From NCBI RefSeq assembly GCF_024462775.1, contig NZ_JANGCE010000004.1:82023-146022 (forward strand): a DNA stretch of 64,000 nucleotides. The letters run 5' to 3'. A program made the translations under genes and the position numbers. This DNA is from Butyricicoccus faecihominis (GTDB lineage: Bacteria > Bacillota > Clostridia > Oscillospirales > Butyricicoccaceae). Position 1 is the stretch's first letter. Every line of letters begins with the position of its first letter. The notes beneath the pieces are model-generated. The model was not told where the DNA came from. It ran no database searches and saw nothing but the letters and a program-made list of their open reading frames with translations. This document shows, piece by piece, positions 37,308-46,831 of this stretch.

Positions 37308-38135
37308 ATGCTTCTGGCCATTGACGTGGGCAACACCAACATGGTGTTCGGCCTGTATGAAGGGGACACGCTGCGCGGCTCTTTCCGCATTTCGACCAAC
37401 GCCGAGCGCACCTCGGACGAGCTGGGTATGCAGATCGTGCAGTACTATCAGTTCTTGAACATTGAGACCGAGCGGACGAGCGCGGCCATCATCGCCTCGG
37501 TCGTGCCGCAGGTTATGTATACGCTGGTGAACGCCGTGCGGAAGTATCTTTGCGTGCAGCCGCTGATGGCGGGACGCGATGTGGAGATCGGGATACAGAA
37601 CTGCTACTCCAATCCGCGCGAGGTCGGCGTCGACCGTCTGGTCAACTCTGTCTCTGCGATCCGGAAATATGGCAGCCCGCTGGTGATCGTCGATATCGGC
37701 ACCGCGACGACCTTCGATGCGATCGACGAAAGCGGCGCTTATCAAGGCGGCGCGATCTTCCCGGGCATCAAGGTGGCGATGGAGGCGCTGTTTCTCAAAG
37801 CGTCCAAGCTGCCGCGCGTCGATATCGAGCGCCCCGATCAAGCGATCGGTAAAAACACGGTACAGTCTATGCAGTCCGGCGCGGTGCGCGGCTATGTGGG
37901 CGCGCTGACCGGCATCATCACCGACATCCAGAAGGAATTGGGCGGAAAGGCGCGCGTGGTCGCCACCGGCGGCATGGGCCGTATGATGGCGAGCTATTGC
38001 GACCTGATTGACGAGGTCGATCCCAATTTGACGCTTGAAGGGCTGCGTCTGATCTATCAGGAAAACAAGGAGTTGTTCTCCGGCAGCCGTCTGAGCCCTG
38101 AAAACCGTTTGCTGGAAGCGATAGAAGAAGTATGA
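37308..38135 (+). CDS. coaX: Type III pantothenate kinase
   Basis: A 275-residue CoaX, the first step of coenzyme A synthesis. The catalytic residues are in place: D6 in AIDVGNTN, D109 in GVDR and D129 in VDIGTATTFD, with the conserved GGAIFPGI and ATGGMG motifs. It is not feedback-inhibited by CoA in known members. A second, degenerate copy lies at 42864-43640. The stop codon is inside the 19-bp terminator stem that follows. Confidence 0.97.
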   Translation: MLLAIDVGNTNMVFGLYEGDTLRGSFRISTNAERTSDELGMQIVQYYQFLNIETERTSAAIIASVVPQVMYTLVNAVRKYLCVQPLMAGRDVEIGIQNCYSNPREVGVDRLVNSVSAIRKYGSPLVIVDIGTATTFDAIDESGAYQGGAIFPGIKVAMEALFLKASKLPRVDIERPDQAIGKNTVQSMQSGAVRGYVGALTGIITDIQKELGGKARVVATGGMGRMMASYCDLIDEVDPNLTLEGLRLIYQENKELFSGSRLSPENRLLEAIEEV

Positions 38136-38177
38136 ATAAAAAGCCTGTCCCGTTTTCAGGGACAGGCTTTTTATTCA
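38133..38177. terminator. Bidirectional terminator between coaX and nth
   Basis: A 19-bp stem (38133-38151 with 38159-38177) with A-run and T-run ends; it serves both converging genes. The left arm begins at the coaX stop codon. Confidence 0.92.
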
Positions 38178-38188
38178 TAGCGGATGTA

Positions 38189-38836
38189 CTACTTGCCGAT
38201 GGGGAAGGAGGGGCACACCGCGCCGAGCGGACAGGCGGCGCACTTCGGGCCGCGCGCGGTGCAGCACTCGCGTCCGTGCAGCACCAACCGGTGGCAAAAA
38301 TCCGAGGATTCGGCGGGTTCAATCAGCGCGCGGAGCGCTTTTTCAACCTTGACCGGGTCCTTTTCATCTTTGACAAAGCCCAGCCGGTTGGACAGGCGGA
38401 TGCAGTGGGTATCCGTCACGATCGCGGGCTGTCCGTATATGTCGCCGAGGACCAAATTGGCCGTTTTGCGGCCGACGCCGGGCAGCTTTAAAAGCTCCTC
38501 CATCGTATCCGGCACCTTGCCGCCGTATTGGTCCAGCAGCATGATGGCGGCGGCTTTCAGATCGCGCGCCTTGGTATGGAACAGGCCGCAGGTTCGGATC
38601 GAGTCTTCGATCTCTTCGACCGGCGCCTCGGCAAAGCTTTGAAGGTTGGGGAAACGGCGGAACAGGTCCTCCGTGACAAGGTTGACGCGCACATCCGTAC
38701 ACTGGGCGGACAGGCGGGTTGCGAAAAGCAGTTCGTAATCATGGGTATAGTGCAGCGCGCAGACGGCGTCCGGATAGGCTTCCTTCAGCAGCTCGGTCAC
38801 CGCGCGGGCGCGTTCTTTTTTGGTCATGTTTCTCAT
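38189..38836 (-). CDS. nth: Endonuclease III
   Basis: A 215-residue Nth, a DNA glycosylase/AP lyase for oxidised pyrimidines. The helix-hairpin-helix LPGVGRKTANLVLG, catalytic Lys, and Asp in VTDTHCIRL, and the C-terminal iron-sulfur loop C-x6-C-x2-C-x5-C (CTARGPKCAACPLGAVC) are intact. ATG at 38836 follows GGGAGATGAG. Confidence 0.97.
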   Translation of the reverse strand: MRNMTKKERARAVTELLKEAYPDAVCALHYTHDYELLFATRLSAQCTDVRVNLVTEDLFRRFPNLQSFAEAPVEEIEDSIRTCGLFHTKARDLKAAAIMLLDQYGGKVPDTMEELLKLPGVGRKTANLVLGDIYGQPAIVTDTHCIRLSNRLGFVKDEKDPVKVEKALRALIEPAESSDFCHRLVLHGRECCTARGPKCAACPLGAVCPSFPIGK

Positions 38837-38865
38837 CTCCCATATGCGAAGTCGATACTGCTTTT

Positions 38866-38893
38866 ATCTTATCATATTTCGCAAAAAAAACAA
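38866..38893 (-). promoter_or_regulatory. Possible promoter of nth
   Basis: Leftward TTGTTT (38893-38888), 16-bp spacer, TAAGAT (38871-38866). Confidence 0.45.
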
Positions 38894-39046
38894 GACAGAC
38901 CACGTGTTTTAACATTTTTAACATAAAGATTTGCGAAAGTGACGCAAAATCTATCTGTTTGACAGTAGGCAAGACAGGGGCAAATGTGGTTTAATTAAGA
39001 CAGATATATTTTTTGTAATATACGGAGAAAGACGGAGGAACGCAAA

Positions 39047-40288
39047 ATGGTTCGTGAGGCAATGGAATTTGTAAAAGCGTACGACCCTGAGCTCGGCAAA
39101 ATGATGCAGGCGGAATATGACCGTCAGGCGCGCAACATTGAACTGATCGCTTCGGAGAACATTGTGAGCGAAGCGGTCATGGCCGCTATGGGCTCGGTTT
39201 TGACGAACAAATACGCGGAAGGATACCCGGGCAAGCGCTATTACGGCGGCTGCGAGTGCGTGGACGAGGTTGAAAATCTTGCGATCCAGCGCGTATGCGA
39301 GGTATTCGGCGCTAAGTATGCCAATGTGCAGCCCCACTCCGGCGCACAGGCCAACATGGCGGTCTATCAGGCTCTGGTAAAGCCCGGCGACACGGTGCTC
39401 GGCATGAGCCTTGACAACGGCGGCCACCTGACGCACGGCTCGCCGGTCAACCAGTCCGGCCTTTTGTACAATATCATCCCCTACGGCGTGGACGATAACG
39501 GCTATATCGATTACGACGCGCTGCGCGCGCTCGCTCAGAAGGAACAGCCCAAGATGATCATCGCGGGCGCTTCCGCGTATCCCCGCGCGATCGACTTTGC
39601 GAAGTTCGCGGAGATCGCGCACGAAGTAGGCGCTTACCTGTTTGTCGATATGGCGCACATCGCGGGTCTGGTAGCAGCGGGCCTGCACATGTCACCGCTG
39701 CCCTACGCGGATGTGGTGACCACCACCACGCACAAGACGCTGCGCGGTCCGCGCGGCGGCGTGATCCTCACGAACAACGAAGAACTGGGCAAGAAGTTTA
39801 ACAAGGCGATCTTCCCCGGCACGCAGGGCGGCCCGCTGATGCACGTGATCGCGGCCAAGGCTGTTTGTTTCGGCGAAGCGCTCCGTCCTGAATTCATGGC
39901 CTACCAGCAGCAGGTGGTCACCAATGCCAAAACGCTCGCGGACGCGCTGCTGAACAAGGGCTTTAATCTGGTTTCCGGCGGCACGGATAACCACCTGATG
40001 CTCATCGACCTGCGCGGCACCGGCGTGACCGGCAAGGAACTCCAGCGCCGCTTGGACGAGGTGTACATCACCGCCAACAAGAACGCTGTTCCGAACGATC
40101 CGGAAAGCCCGTTCACCACTTCGGGCCAGCGGATCGGTACGCCCGCCGTTACCTCCCGCGGCTTTGGCGAACCCGAAATGCTCCGCATCGCCGATTTTAT
40201 CTGGGATACCGCGACCGATTTCGAGAACAAGGCGGAAAATATTCGCCGCAGCGTGACCGAGATCTGCACGAATTTCCCGATCTACTGA
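39047..40288 (+). CDS. glyA: Serine hydroxymethyltransferase
   Basis: A 413-residue GlyA, a PLP enzyme interconverting serine and glycine with tetrahydrofolate. The PLP lysine is in [14 protein letters not shown], with the family motif [16 protein letters not shown] at 39047 follows CGGAGGA. It stands alone between nth and pgi with a strong terminator behind it. Confidence 0.97.
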   Translation: MVREAMEFVKAYDPELGKMMQAEYDRQARNIELIASENIVSEAVMAAMGSVLTNKYAEGYPGKRYYGGCECVDEVENLAIQRVCEVFGAKYANVQPHSGAQANMAVYQALVKPGDTVLGMSLDNGGHLTHGSPVNQSGLLYNIIPYGVDDNGYIDYDALRALAQKEQPKMIIAGASAYPRAIDFAKFAEIAHEVGAYLFVDMAHIAGLVAAGLHMSPLPYADVVTTTTHKTLRGPRGGVILTNNEELGKKFNKAIFPGTQGGPLMHVIAAKAVCFGEALRPEFMAYQQQVVTNAKTLADALLNKGFNLVSGGTDNHLMLIDLRGTGVTGKELQRRLDEVYITANKNAVPNDPESPFTTSGQRIGTPAVTSRGFGEPEMLRIADFIWDTATDFENKAENIRRSVTEICTNFPIY

Positions 40289-40350
40289 TCGGGCGCGGCA
40301 TAACGCATAAAACGCGTACCGGTACCGAATATGCTCTGAAAACGTATAAA

Positions 40351-40385
40351 AAGGCCGCAGGATAAAATCCTGCGGCCTTTTTTTC
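40351..40385 (+). terminator. Terminator of glyA
   Basis: 13-bp stem (AAGGCCGCAGGAT arms) with a 3-nt loop and a long T run. Confidence 0.93.
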
Positions 40386-40470
40386 ATGCTTGCAAGCCTG
40401 TTTTGTTTATGCAAATAACACAGAAATAATGTAAAAGTACAGGATTTTTTGTAAAGTTTCGACGAGCGCC

Positions 40471-40498
40471 TTGCCATTTTTCCCAACTGTGCTATACT
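40471..40498 (+). promoter_or_regulatory. Promoter for pgi
   Basis: TTGCCA at 40471-40476, 16-bp spacer, TATACT at 40493-40498. Confidence 0.65.
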
Positions 40499-40549
40499 AT
40501 TGAAGAGAAGAGAGCCGAGGCTTCGGCTAAGGAAAGGGGAAATACGACA

Positions 40550-41881
40550 ATGGCAATGGAACTGAAACTGACCGGACTGAACGGCTTTGTAAGAGAGGAC
40601 GAGCTGGATAACATGGCCCCTCTGGTAAAGGCCGCACAGGATACCCTGCATGCGCGCACGGGCGCTGGGTGCGATTATTTGGGCTGGGTAGACCTGCCTG
40701 ATACATATGACCGCGACGAGTTTGACCGCATCAAGAAGGCAGCGAAAAAGATTCAGGATACCTGCGAAGTGCTGGTCGTCATTGGGATCGGCGGTTCCTA
40801 TCTGGGCGCGCGCGCCGCGATCGAATTTGTAAACGGCCAGATGTATAATGGCGTTCGCCCGGAGGGCATCCCCGAGGTCTACTTTGCGGGCAGCAATATT
40901 TCTTCCTCTTATCTGAACGATATCGTTAAAATCATCGGCGACCGCGATTTTGGCGTAAACGTTATTTCTAAGTCGGGCACGACGACCGAACCGGCCATCG
41001 CCTTCCGCGTTTTCAAAAAAATGCTGGAAGAAAAGTACGGCAAATCGGGTGCGAAGGACCATATCTTCGCCACGACCGACAAGGCGCGCGGCGCGCTCAA
41101 AAAGCTCGCGGACGACGAAGGCTACGAGACCTTTGTCGTGCCGGATGACGTTGGCGGCCGTTTTTCGGTGCTGACGGCGGTCGGCCTGCTGCCGATGGCG
41201 GCCGCAGGTATCGATATCGACGCGGCCATGGAGGGCGCGGCCAAGGCGCGGGCGGATTTTGCCGAGGGCGTCGGCCATGACTGCGCGAAGTACGCCGCGC
41301 TGCGCAACATTCTGTACCGCAAGGGCAAGGGCATGGAGATTCTCGTCAACTACGAGCCCTCTCTTGTGATGCTGGGCGAGTGGTTCAAGCAGCTGTTCGA
41401 TGAATCCGAAGGTAAGGATCACAAGGGCATTTTCGCTACCTCGGCCAATTTTTCGACCGACCTGCACTCGATCGGCCAGTTTATTCAGGACGGCACGCGT
41501 AGCATGTTCGAGACCGTCGTATGGGTCAAGGAACCGAGAAGCGAATCGACGATCGAGCTTGCCGAAGAGGATATCGACGGCCTCAACTATCTGGCGGGCA
41601 AGAGCGTACAGTTTGTCAATTCTAAGGCTTATCAGGGCACGCTTATGGCGCATATGGACGGCGGCACGCCGAACATTTTGCTGGAGATCGACAAGGCCGA
41701 CGCATGGCATTTCGGCTATCTATCTTATTTCTTTGAAAAAGCCTGCGGCATTTCGGGTTATCTGCTCGGCGTGAATCCGTTCAATCAGCCGGGTGTGGAA
41801 GCGTACAAAAAGAACATGTTCGCGCTGCTCGGTAAACCGGGATATGAGGAACGGCGCAAGGAGCTGGAAGCAAGGCTTTAA
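40550..41881 (+). CDS. pgi: Glucose-6-phosphate isomerase
   Basis: A 443-residue Pgi of the Bacillus/clostridial length class, converting glucose-6-P and fructose-6-P in glycolysis. Signatures are [31 protein letters not shown] and [16 protein letters not shown] near the C-terminus. It has its own promoter and a 52-base leader. Confidence 0.96.
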   Translation: MAMELKLTGLNGFVREDELDNMAPLVKAAQDTLHARTGAGCDYLGWVDLPDTYDRDEFDRIKKAAKKIQDTCEVLVVIGIGGSYLGARAAIEFVNGQMYNGVRPEGIPEVYFAGSNISSSYLNDIVKIIGDRDFGVNVISKSGTTTEPAIAFRVFKKMLEEKYGKSGAKDHIFATTDKARGALKKLADDEGYETFVVPDDVGGRFSVLTAVGLLPMAAAGIDIDAAMEGAAKARADFAEGVGHDCAKYAALRNILYRKGKGMEILVNYEPSLVMLGEWFKQLFDESEGKDHKGIFATSANFSTDLHSIGQFIQDGTRSMFETVVWVKEPRSESTIELAEEDIDGLNYLAGKSVQFVNSKAYQGTLMAHMDGGTPNILLEIDKADAWHFGYLSYFFEKACGISGYLLGVNPFNQPGVEAYKKNMFALLGKPGYEERRKELEARL

Positions 41882-41891
41882 TACTGCGATA

Positions 41892-41927
41892 GGCCGGGGC
41901 GGGAATTCTCCCGCTCCGCCTTTTTAT
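41892..41927 (+). terminator. Terminator after pgi
   Basis: GC-rich hairpin (GGGGCGGGA with TCCCGCTCC) and TTTTT. Confidence 0.75.
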
Positions 41928-41943
41928 CCATAGGGAGGCTGTT

Positions 41944-42396
41944 ATGAAAAAAATTTATTTGGCGGGCTTTGACGTGTTCGCACCGGACGCGCGGCAGCGC
42001 GGGGCAAAAATGAAGCTCATGTGCGCGGAAAAGGGGTTCATCGGTCTGTATCCGTTTGATAACGAGGCGGATAACGGGCCGGATATTTTCGCGGGCAACT
42101 GCGGCCTGATCGACGCCGCCGACATCGTAATCGCCAATTTAAACCCATTTCGGGGCGACGAACCGGATTCCGGCACCTGCTTTGAGGTGGGCTACGCTTT
42201 CGCGCGAGGAAAAACGGTGTATGGCTATCTAGCGGACGGGCGCACCATGCGGGAAAAGCTGGGCGAGGCGGACAAGAACGGCTTTGCCGTGGAAAACTGG
42301 GGTCTGCCGCTCAATTTAATGCTCGCGTGCTCGTCCCGTATCGTGGAAGGAGACTTTGCCGCGGCACTCGCGCGGTGCGCGAAGGAGGAAGCATAA
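41944..42396 (+). CDS. Nucleoside 2-deoxyribosyltransferase
   Basis: A 150-residue enzyme exchanging bases between 2'-deoxynucleosides in purine/pyrimidine salvage. It has IYLAGFDVF at the N-terminus, the GDEPDSGTCFEVGYAFARGK motif with catalytic Glu, and a Tyr-rich loop. ATG at 41944 follows AGGGAGG. Confidence 0.88.
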   Translation: MKKIYLAGFDVFAPDARQRGAKMKLMCAEKGFIGLYPFDNEADNGPDIFAGNCGLIDAADIVIANLNPFRGDEPDSGTCFEVGYAFARGKTVYGYLADGRTMREKLGEADKNGFAVENWGLPLNLMLACSSRIVEGDFAAALARCAKEEA

Positions 42397-42435
42397 AACA
42401 GCCTGCTTTCAGGCACAATAAGTCCCGGTGATGTT

Positions 42436-42798
42436 ATGAAAAAACAAACGCCGGGGCTTTTTGCTCTGGGTGCGGCGGGATACGCCGCGATCGAGATGAT
42501 GTGGCGCGGTTATACCCACTGGACAATGGCGTTGACCGGCGGCGCGGTGCTTGTCGCGCTGACGCATCTGCGCGAGCATGTGCGGGAGGAACCGCCGCTG
42601 GGACGCTGCGCGGCGGGCGCGGCGCTGATTACAACGGCGGAGTTCATCGTCGGCCTGACGGTCAACCGCCGCTACCGCATGCAGGTGTGGGATTACTCGG
42701 AAGAGCGCTTTAATGTGAAGGGGCAGGTGTGCCCCAAATACGCCGCTTTGTGGATGGCGCTCGCCGCACCGATCATGCTGCCAAAATCGTCAAAATAA
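42436..42798 (+). CDS. Small CmpB-family membrane protein
   Basis: A 120-residue protein with three or four hydrophobic segments and the conserved RMQVWDYSEERFNVKGQVCPKYAALW, which marks the family Pfam names putative ABC transporter permease CmpB. The function is not established. It is 39 bases after the deoxyribosyltransferase and may be co-transcribed. Confidence 0.72.
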   Translation: MKKQTPGLFALGAAGYAAIEMMWRGYTHWTMALTGGAVLVALTHLREHVREEPPLGRCAAGAALITTAEFIVGLTVNRRYRMQVWDYSEERFNVKGQVCPKYAALWMALAAPIMLPKSSK

Positions 42799-42801
42799 TG
42801 C

Positions 42802-42830
42802 TTGAATTTGCCCGCGCGATACCGTATAAT
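42802..42830 (+). promoter_or_regulatory. Sigma-A promoter of the second coaX-like gene
   Basis: TTGAAT at 42802-42807, 17-bp spacer, TATAAT at 42825-42830, 33 bases before the start codon. The two hexamers begin just past the CmpB-like gene. Confidence 0.78.
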
Positions 42831-42863
42831 GTCCTTGGCAAGATGCCGAAAGAGGGGTCACAC

Positions 42864-43640
42864 ATGCTTATCGCGATCAATGCAGGAAACAGCCATATGC
42901 TGCTGGGCGGTTATGAGGAAGACGTGCAGGTATTTGCCGCTTCCATCGCCACCGAAACCAAGCAGACGGGCGATTTCTACGCCTGCTCCCTACAGCAGGT
43001 ATTCGCGCTGCATGGGGTGGATACCAAACAGATCACAGGCGCGATCATCAGTTCCGTTGTGCCCGCTATGACGGCCGTATTGCAGTATGCGCTGCACCTG
43101 CTCGGTGTGGACGATGTGCTGGCGGTGTCGAGCGGTATCAAGACCGGGCTGAACATTCGCGCCGACCAGCCGCGGCAGGTCGGCGCGGACCGCGTGGCAA
43201 ATGCCGTAGCGGCCCACGAACGCGGCAAGCTGCCTTGTGTGGTCGTCATCCTCGGCACGGCGACGACCTTTACCGTGCTGGATGAAACGGGAGCGTTGGT
43301 CGGCTCGGCCATCACGGCGGGAATCCGTTTGAGCCTGTCCGCGCTGCGGCAGCAGGCGGCGCAGCTGCCCGCCGTGGCCATTGAAGCCGGGGAAGAGAGC
43401 GTGCTCGCCCGCAACACGGCGGACGCCATGCGCGTGGGCGCGGTATACGGCGCGGCCGCCATGGTGGACGGCATGATCGATCGGTTCGCCGAAGCGCTGG
43501 GCCAAACGCCGCACGTTTACCTGACCGGCGGCTCCGCGATGCTGGTGGAACGCTATCTGCGCGTACCGTTCGAGCGGGTGGACAGCCTTTGTCTGGACGG
43601 ATTGCGGCTGATCTGGAAGAAAAACCGCCCCGAAAAGTGA
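42864..43640 (+). CDS. CoaX-like paralogue with two catalytic Asp replaced
   Basis: A 258-residue type III pantothenate kinase homologue. The fold landmarks match CoaX (INAGNSHMLLGG start, VGADRVANAVA, GTATTFTVLDETG, LTGGSAML). D109 is kept, but the position of D6 reads Asn (AINAGN) and that of D129 reads Ile (VVILGTATTF). Both Asp take part in catalysis in characterised enzymes, so kinase activity is doubtful. It may be a sensor or a partner. It has its own promoter and is followed by an ECF S component, unlike the intact coaX at 37308. Confidence 0.85.
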   Translation: MLIAINAGNSHMLLGGYEEDVQVFAASIATETKQTGDFYACSLQQVFALHGVDTKQITGAIISSVVPAMTAVLQYALHLLGVDDVLAVSSGIKTGLNIRADQPRQVGADRVANAVAAHERGKLPCVVVILGTATTFTVLDETGALVGSAITAGIRLSLSALRQQAAQLPAVAIEAGEESVLARNTADAMRVGAVYGAAAMVDGMIDRFAEALGQTPHVYLTGGSAMLVERYLRVPFERVDSLCLDGLRLIWKKNRPEK

Positions 43641-43703
43641 TCTTGCCGAAAAATCAGCCCTGTACTCTATAAGGAAGAGACGGGAGCAGGAGGAAAACTA
43701 CAT

Positions 43704-44363
43704 ATGAAAAAGAAGACTGATGTAAAGCTGCTTTCACAAATGGCGCTGCTGGTAGCGCTGATGCTGGTGCTGGCGTTCACGCCGCTGGGCTTTATCCCCC
43801 TTGGCTTTATGAACGCGACGACCATGCACATCCCGGTCATTCTGGGCGCGTGCCTGCTGGGTCCCAAGCTGGGCGGCGTGTTGGGCGGCGTGTTCGGTGT
43901 GACGAGCGTCCTCCGGGCGACGATCGCGCCCAATCTTACCTCGTTCGTGTTCACGCCGTTTTATAGCTTTAGCCCGGATTTTCACGGCAGCTGGATGAGC
44001 CTGATCGTCGCGATCCTGCCGCGTATCCTGATCGGTGTGATCGCGGGCTATGTGTTCCGCGCGCTGACGCGCGTTAAGGTGAATCAGTTGATCGCGCTGC
44101 CGGTGGCGGGCTTTATCGGTTCGATGGTCAATACCGTCGGCGTGATGGGGCTGATCTACCTGCTGTTCGGCCAGCAGTACGCGGCGGCGGGCGGCACCGA
44201 GCCGAGTCTGCTGCTGGGGGTCATCATGGGCGTTGTCGGCTTAAACGGCGTGCCCGAAGCGATCATCGCGGCGGTGCTGACGCTGGCGGTCGGCAAGGCG
44301 CTCTTTTCCGCGTTTGGAAAAATAGGGACCGCCGCGCCCAAAGCAGTGAATAAAACAATATAA
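43704..44363 (+). CDS. ECF transporter S component, possibly for pantothenate
   Basis: A 219-residue membrane protein with about six helices and the S-component start MKKKTDVKLLSQMALLVALMLVLAFTPLG. S components bind a vitamin and dock to an ECF energising module, which is not in this window. Its position 63 bases after a CoaX-like gene suggests pantothenate (PanT-like) uptake; this rests on context only. ATG at 43704 follows GCAGGAGG. Confidence 0.78.
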   Translation: MKKKTDVKLLSQMALLVALMLVLAFTPLGFIPLGFMNATTMHIPVILGACLLGPKLGGVLGGVFGVTSVLRATIAPNLTSFVFTPFYSFSPDFHGSWMSLIVAILPRILIGVIAGYVFRALTRVKVNQLIALPVAGFIGSMVNTVGVMGLIYLLFGQQYAAAGGTEPSLLLGVIMGVVGLNGVPEAIIAAVLTLAVGKALFSAFGKIGTAAPKAVNKTI

Positions 44364-44372
44364 GAACAACCC

Positions 44373-44399
44373 AAAAGGGCCGCTTTTCGCGGCCCTTTT
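44373..44399 (+). terminator. Terminator after the S component
   Basis: 11-bp stem (AAAAGGGCCGC arms), loop TTTTC, ending in a short T run; only 19 bases lie between it and the next start. Confidence 0.85.
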
Positions 44400-44418
44400 C
44401 TGGTAGGAGGAATAGAAT

Positions 44419-45393
44419 ATGAAGGAAATCGGATTGTTGGAGGTAGGCGGCTTTGCCGCCGGACAGGCGCAGGACGAGGCAGGCGGTACGGGCGTTACCG
44501 TATTGCTGTTCGACGAGTGCGCGCCCGCGGGCGTCGATATCCGCGGCGGAGGCCCGGCTTCGCGCGAAACGCCGCTACTCGCACCAACGGCGGATGCAAA
44601 GGGAATCCACGCGCTGGTGCTTTCCGGCGGCTCGGCGTTTGCGCTGGACGCCGCCGGCGGCGTGATGCGTTTTCTGGAGGAACGGGGGATTGGCTTTGAC
44701 GTGGGCGTGACGCATGTGCCGCTGGTGTGTCAATCCTGTTTGTTCGATCTGGCCATTGGCAGCAAGGAAGCGCGGCCGGACGCGGCCATGGCTTACCGCG
44801 CCTGTGAGGGCGCGTCGCGCACGGCGTTTGCGGAGGGCTGTGTGGGCGCGGGCACGGGCTGTACGGTGGGCAAATATAAAGGCGTGGCGCGTGCGATGAA
44901 AAGCGGCATCGGCGCGTATGCCGTGCAGGTGGGCGCCGTGCGGGTTGGCGCGGTGGTCGCAGTCAACGCGCTGGGCGATATTTTTGATATCGACACGGGC
45001 CGTCAGATCGCGGGACTGCGCACGGAGGACGGCAAAGGGCTGGCTTCGACCGAGCAGACGCTTTACGGCGACATCGACCGCGCGCACGATCTATTTACCG
45101 GCAATACGACGATCGGCGCGGTCTTGACAAACGCGGCGTTTGACAAGGCGGCGCTCACCAAGATCGCTTCGATGGCGCACAACGGCTATGCGCGCGCGAT
45201 TCGTCCCGTGCATACAACGGCGGACGGCGATTCGATCTACGCGGTATCCACCGGACAGGCGGCGGCGGATATCAACGCGGTGGGCACGCTGGCGGCTCAT
45301 GTGATGGCCAAGGCGATCGCCAGAGCGGTGCGCGCCGCTTGTCCGGCGTACGGATTGCCCGCCGCCAAGGCGTTATCCGCGCATTCTGTGTGA
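44419..45393 (+). CDS. P1 family (S58) aminopeptidase
   Basis: A 324-residue N-terminal-nucleophile-like peptidase of the DmpA/BapA family. It has SGGSAFALDAAGGVMRFLEE, VGAGTGCTVGKYKG and the GNTTIGAVLTNA segment where the chain is self-cleaved in family members. The substrate is probably peptides with N-terminal L-amino acids. ATG at 44419 follows GTAGGAGGA. Confidence 0.87.
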   Translation: MKEIGLLEVGGFAAGQAQDEAGGTGVTVLLFDECAPAGVDIRGGGPASRETPLLAPTADAKGIHALVLSGGSAFALDAAGGVMRFLEERGIGFDVGVTHVPLVCQSCLFDLAIGSKEARPDAAMAYRACEGASRTAFAEGCVGAGTGCTVGKYKGVARAMKSGIGAYAVQVGAVRVGAVVAVNALGDIFDIDTGRQIAGLRTEDGKGLASTEQTLYGDIDRAHDLFTGNTTIGAVLTNAAFDKAALTKIASMAHNGYARAIRPVHTTADGDSIYAVSTGQAAADINAVGTLAAHVMAKAIARAVRAACPAYGLPAAKALSAHSV

Positions 45394-45419
45394 AAAACGA
45401 CCCGAAACGACCGCTTCCC

Positions 45420-45448
45420 TTGTTTTTCAAAATGGAATCTCTTATACT
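45420..45448 (+). promoter_or_regulatory. Promoter for the aquaporin gene
   Basis: TTGTTT at 45420-45425, 17-bp spacer, TATACT at 45443-45448. A 7-bp hairpin (45462-45480, arms TTGGGCG / CGCCCAA) lies in the leader. Confidence 0.7.
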
Positions 45449-45503
45449 TGATAGGTAAAGATTGGGCGTAAAACGCCCAAAAATAAATGAGGGGGATATC
45501 CAT

Positions 45504-46205
45504 ATGAAAAAACTTATTGCGGAATTTGTGGGTACGGCTGTGCTGGTCATCTTCGGCTGCGGCAGCGCGGTAGCGGCCAACACACTGCTTGGCGCGGGCG
45601 CGCCTACCGCCAGCCCGCTGGCGTTCTCCACGCTGCTGATCGCATTTGCCTTCGGTCTGGTGATCGTCGCGATGGCGTACTCGATCGGCAATGTGTCCGG
45701 CTGCCACATCAATCCGGCGGTTTCGCTCGGGTTGCTGGTTTCCGGCCGTATGCCGGTCAATGAGTTTATCGGCTATATCATTGCGCAATTCCTCGGCGGT
45801 ATCGCGGGCGCGGGCGTACTGATCGTTATGCTTGGCTCGAACGCGGCGCTTGGCACCAACGGCTACGGCGCGGCAAGCGCGCTGGGCATCGGCGTCGGTC
45901 AGGCGCTGATCGTTGAGATCGTGCTCACCTTCGTGTTTGTTCTGGCCGTGCTGGGCGTTACGAGCAAGGTGGAGAACGGCTCGGTCGCGGGGCTGGTCAT
46001 CGGCCTGACGCTGACGCTTGTCCATATTCTCGGCATTCCGTTTACGGGCACCTCGGTCAATCCGGCGCGCTCCTTTGGGCCCGCGCTGCTTTGCGCGGAC
46101 GGCTCGCTCGGTCAGGTATGGGTATTCATTCTCGCGCCGCTGGTTGGCGCCGCGCTGGCGGGCCTGTTCTACAAGTTCGTGCTGGCTCCTGAAAAGAGCA
46201 GTTAA
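45504..46205 (+). CDS. Aquaporin/glycerol channel (MIP family)
   Basis: A 233-residue channel with six membrane helices and both NPA boxes (HINPAVS and SVNPARS). The short loop lengths and the selectivity-filter environment resemble AqpZ more than GlpF, so water is a likely substrate, but this is not certain. ATG at 45504 follows GAGGGGGATA. Confidence 0.92.
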   Translation: MKKLIAEFVGTAVLVIFGCGSAVAANTLLGAGAPTASPLAFSTLLIAFAFGLVIVAMAYSIGNVSGCHINPAVSLGLLVSGRMPVNEFIGYIIAQFLGGIAGAGVLIVMLGSNAALGTNGYGAASALGIGVGQALIVEIVLTFVFVLAVLGVTSKVENGSVAGLVIGLTLTLVHILGIPFTGTSVNPARSFGPALLCADGSLGQVWVFILAPLVGAALAGLFYKFVLAPEKSS

Positions 46206-46222
46206 ATCAGGGTAAACCCATG

Positions 46223-46262
46223 AAAAAAGTCCGCTTCCGGCATGGAAGCGGACTTTTTTTTG
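46223..46262 (+). terminator. Terminator of the aquaporin gene
   Basis: Stem AAAAAAGTCCGCTTCC with its complement, 4-nt loop, then a T run. Confidence 0.93.
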
Positions 46263-46828
46263 TATCATCATGATAGTCCGCAAGATCGATAAAATATAAA
46301 ATTGCTGATTTTTCCAGTACTTTTAACGCGTTTTATAGAGCGGTATCAGTAAATGGATTTGCGTCAAACAGGCATAGTAAAATGCGAAAAAGTAAAGAAT
46401 AAGTAAGCGTATACGTTTGTTGTATAGAAAACGCGCGCGGGCTGTTCTGTTAGATGCAGGAAGCAGAAAATACCTGTCCGAACGGAAGGTGACGCCGTGC
46501 TGTTTGTAGGCTATATATGCTTAAAATGATGAATTTTTTATAATTTCAGTATCTTAGCGCGAAAAATGTCGAAAAATAAAGGTTACAAACCTATTGCTGA
46601 TGCGCAGAAAATGTCTTATAATGTAACGCGAGCCTGCAGATGTAACATTCTCAAGAAACGGCGCTTTTTGATAGATGGATTTCTTAAATCGTGCCGGGTC
46701 TCTGAACTTCCGGATTTTTCCTGTCACAAGGTCTGATCGATTCGCTAAAAACATCACGGGAATAGCAAAGGTTCTCAATGCTGAACCGGCGGATTTCGTG
46801 ACATAGTAAAAGCGGAGGTGATGAATGA
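46263..46828. other. Long gene-free region upstream of spoIVB
   Basis: About 565 bases without a convincing gene. It contains a 0A-like box TGTCGAA at 46567-46573 and a sigma-A promoter (46594-46622), leaving a leader of about 200 bases to spoIVB. The rest is AT-rich with no clear hairpin or repeat; a small RNA or sporulation-sigma promoter could be hidden here. Confidence 0.5.
46594..46622 (+). promoter_or_regulatory. Sigma-A-like promoter upstream of spoIVB with a nearby 0A box
   Basis: TTGCTG at 46594-46599, 17-bp spacer, TATAAT at 46617-46622; TGTCGAA lies 20 bases upstream. Confidence 0.6.
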
Positions 46829-46831
46829 GTG

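Noticed and set aside
42864..43640. Second active pantothenate kinase
   Set aside because: Two of three catalytic Asp positions are substituted, so it is listed as a CoaX-like paralogue.
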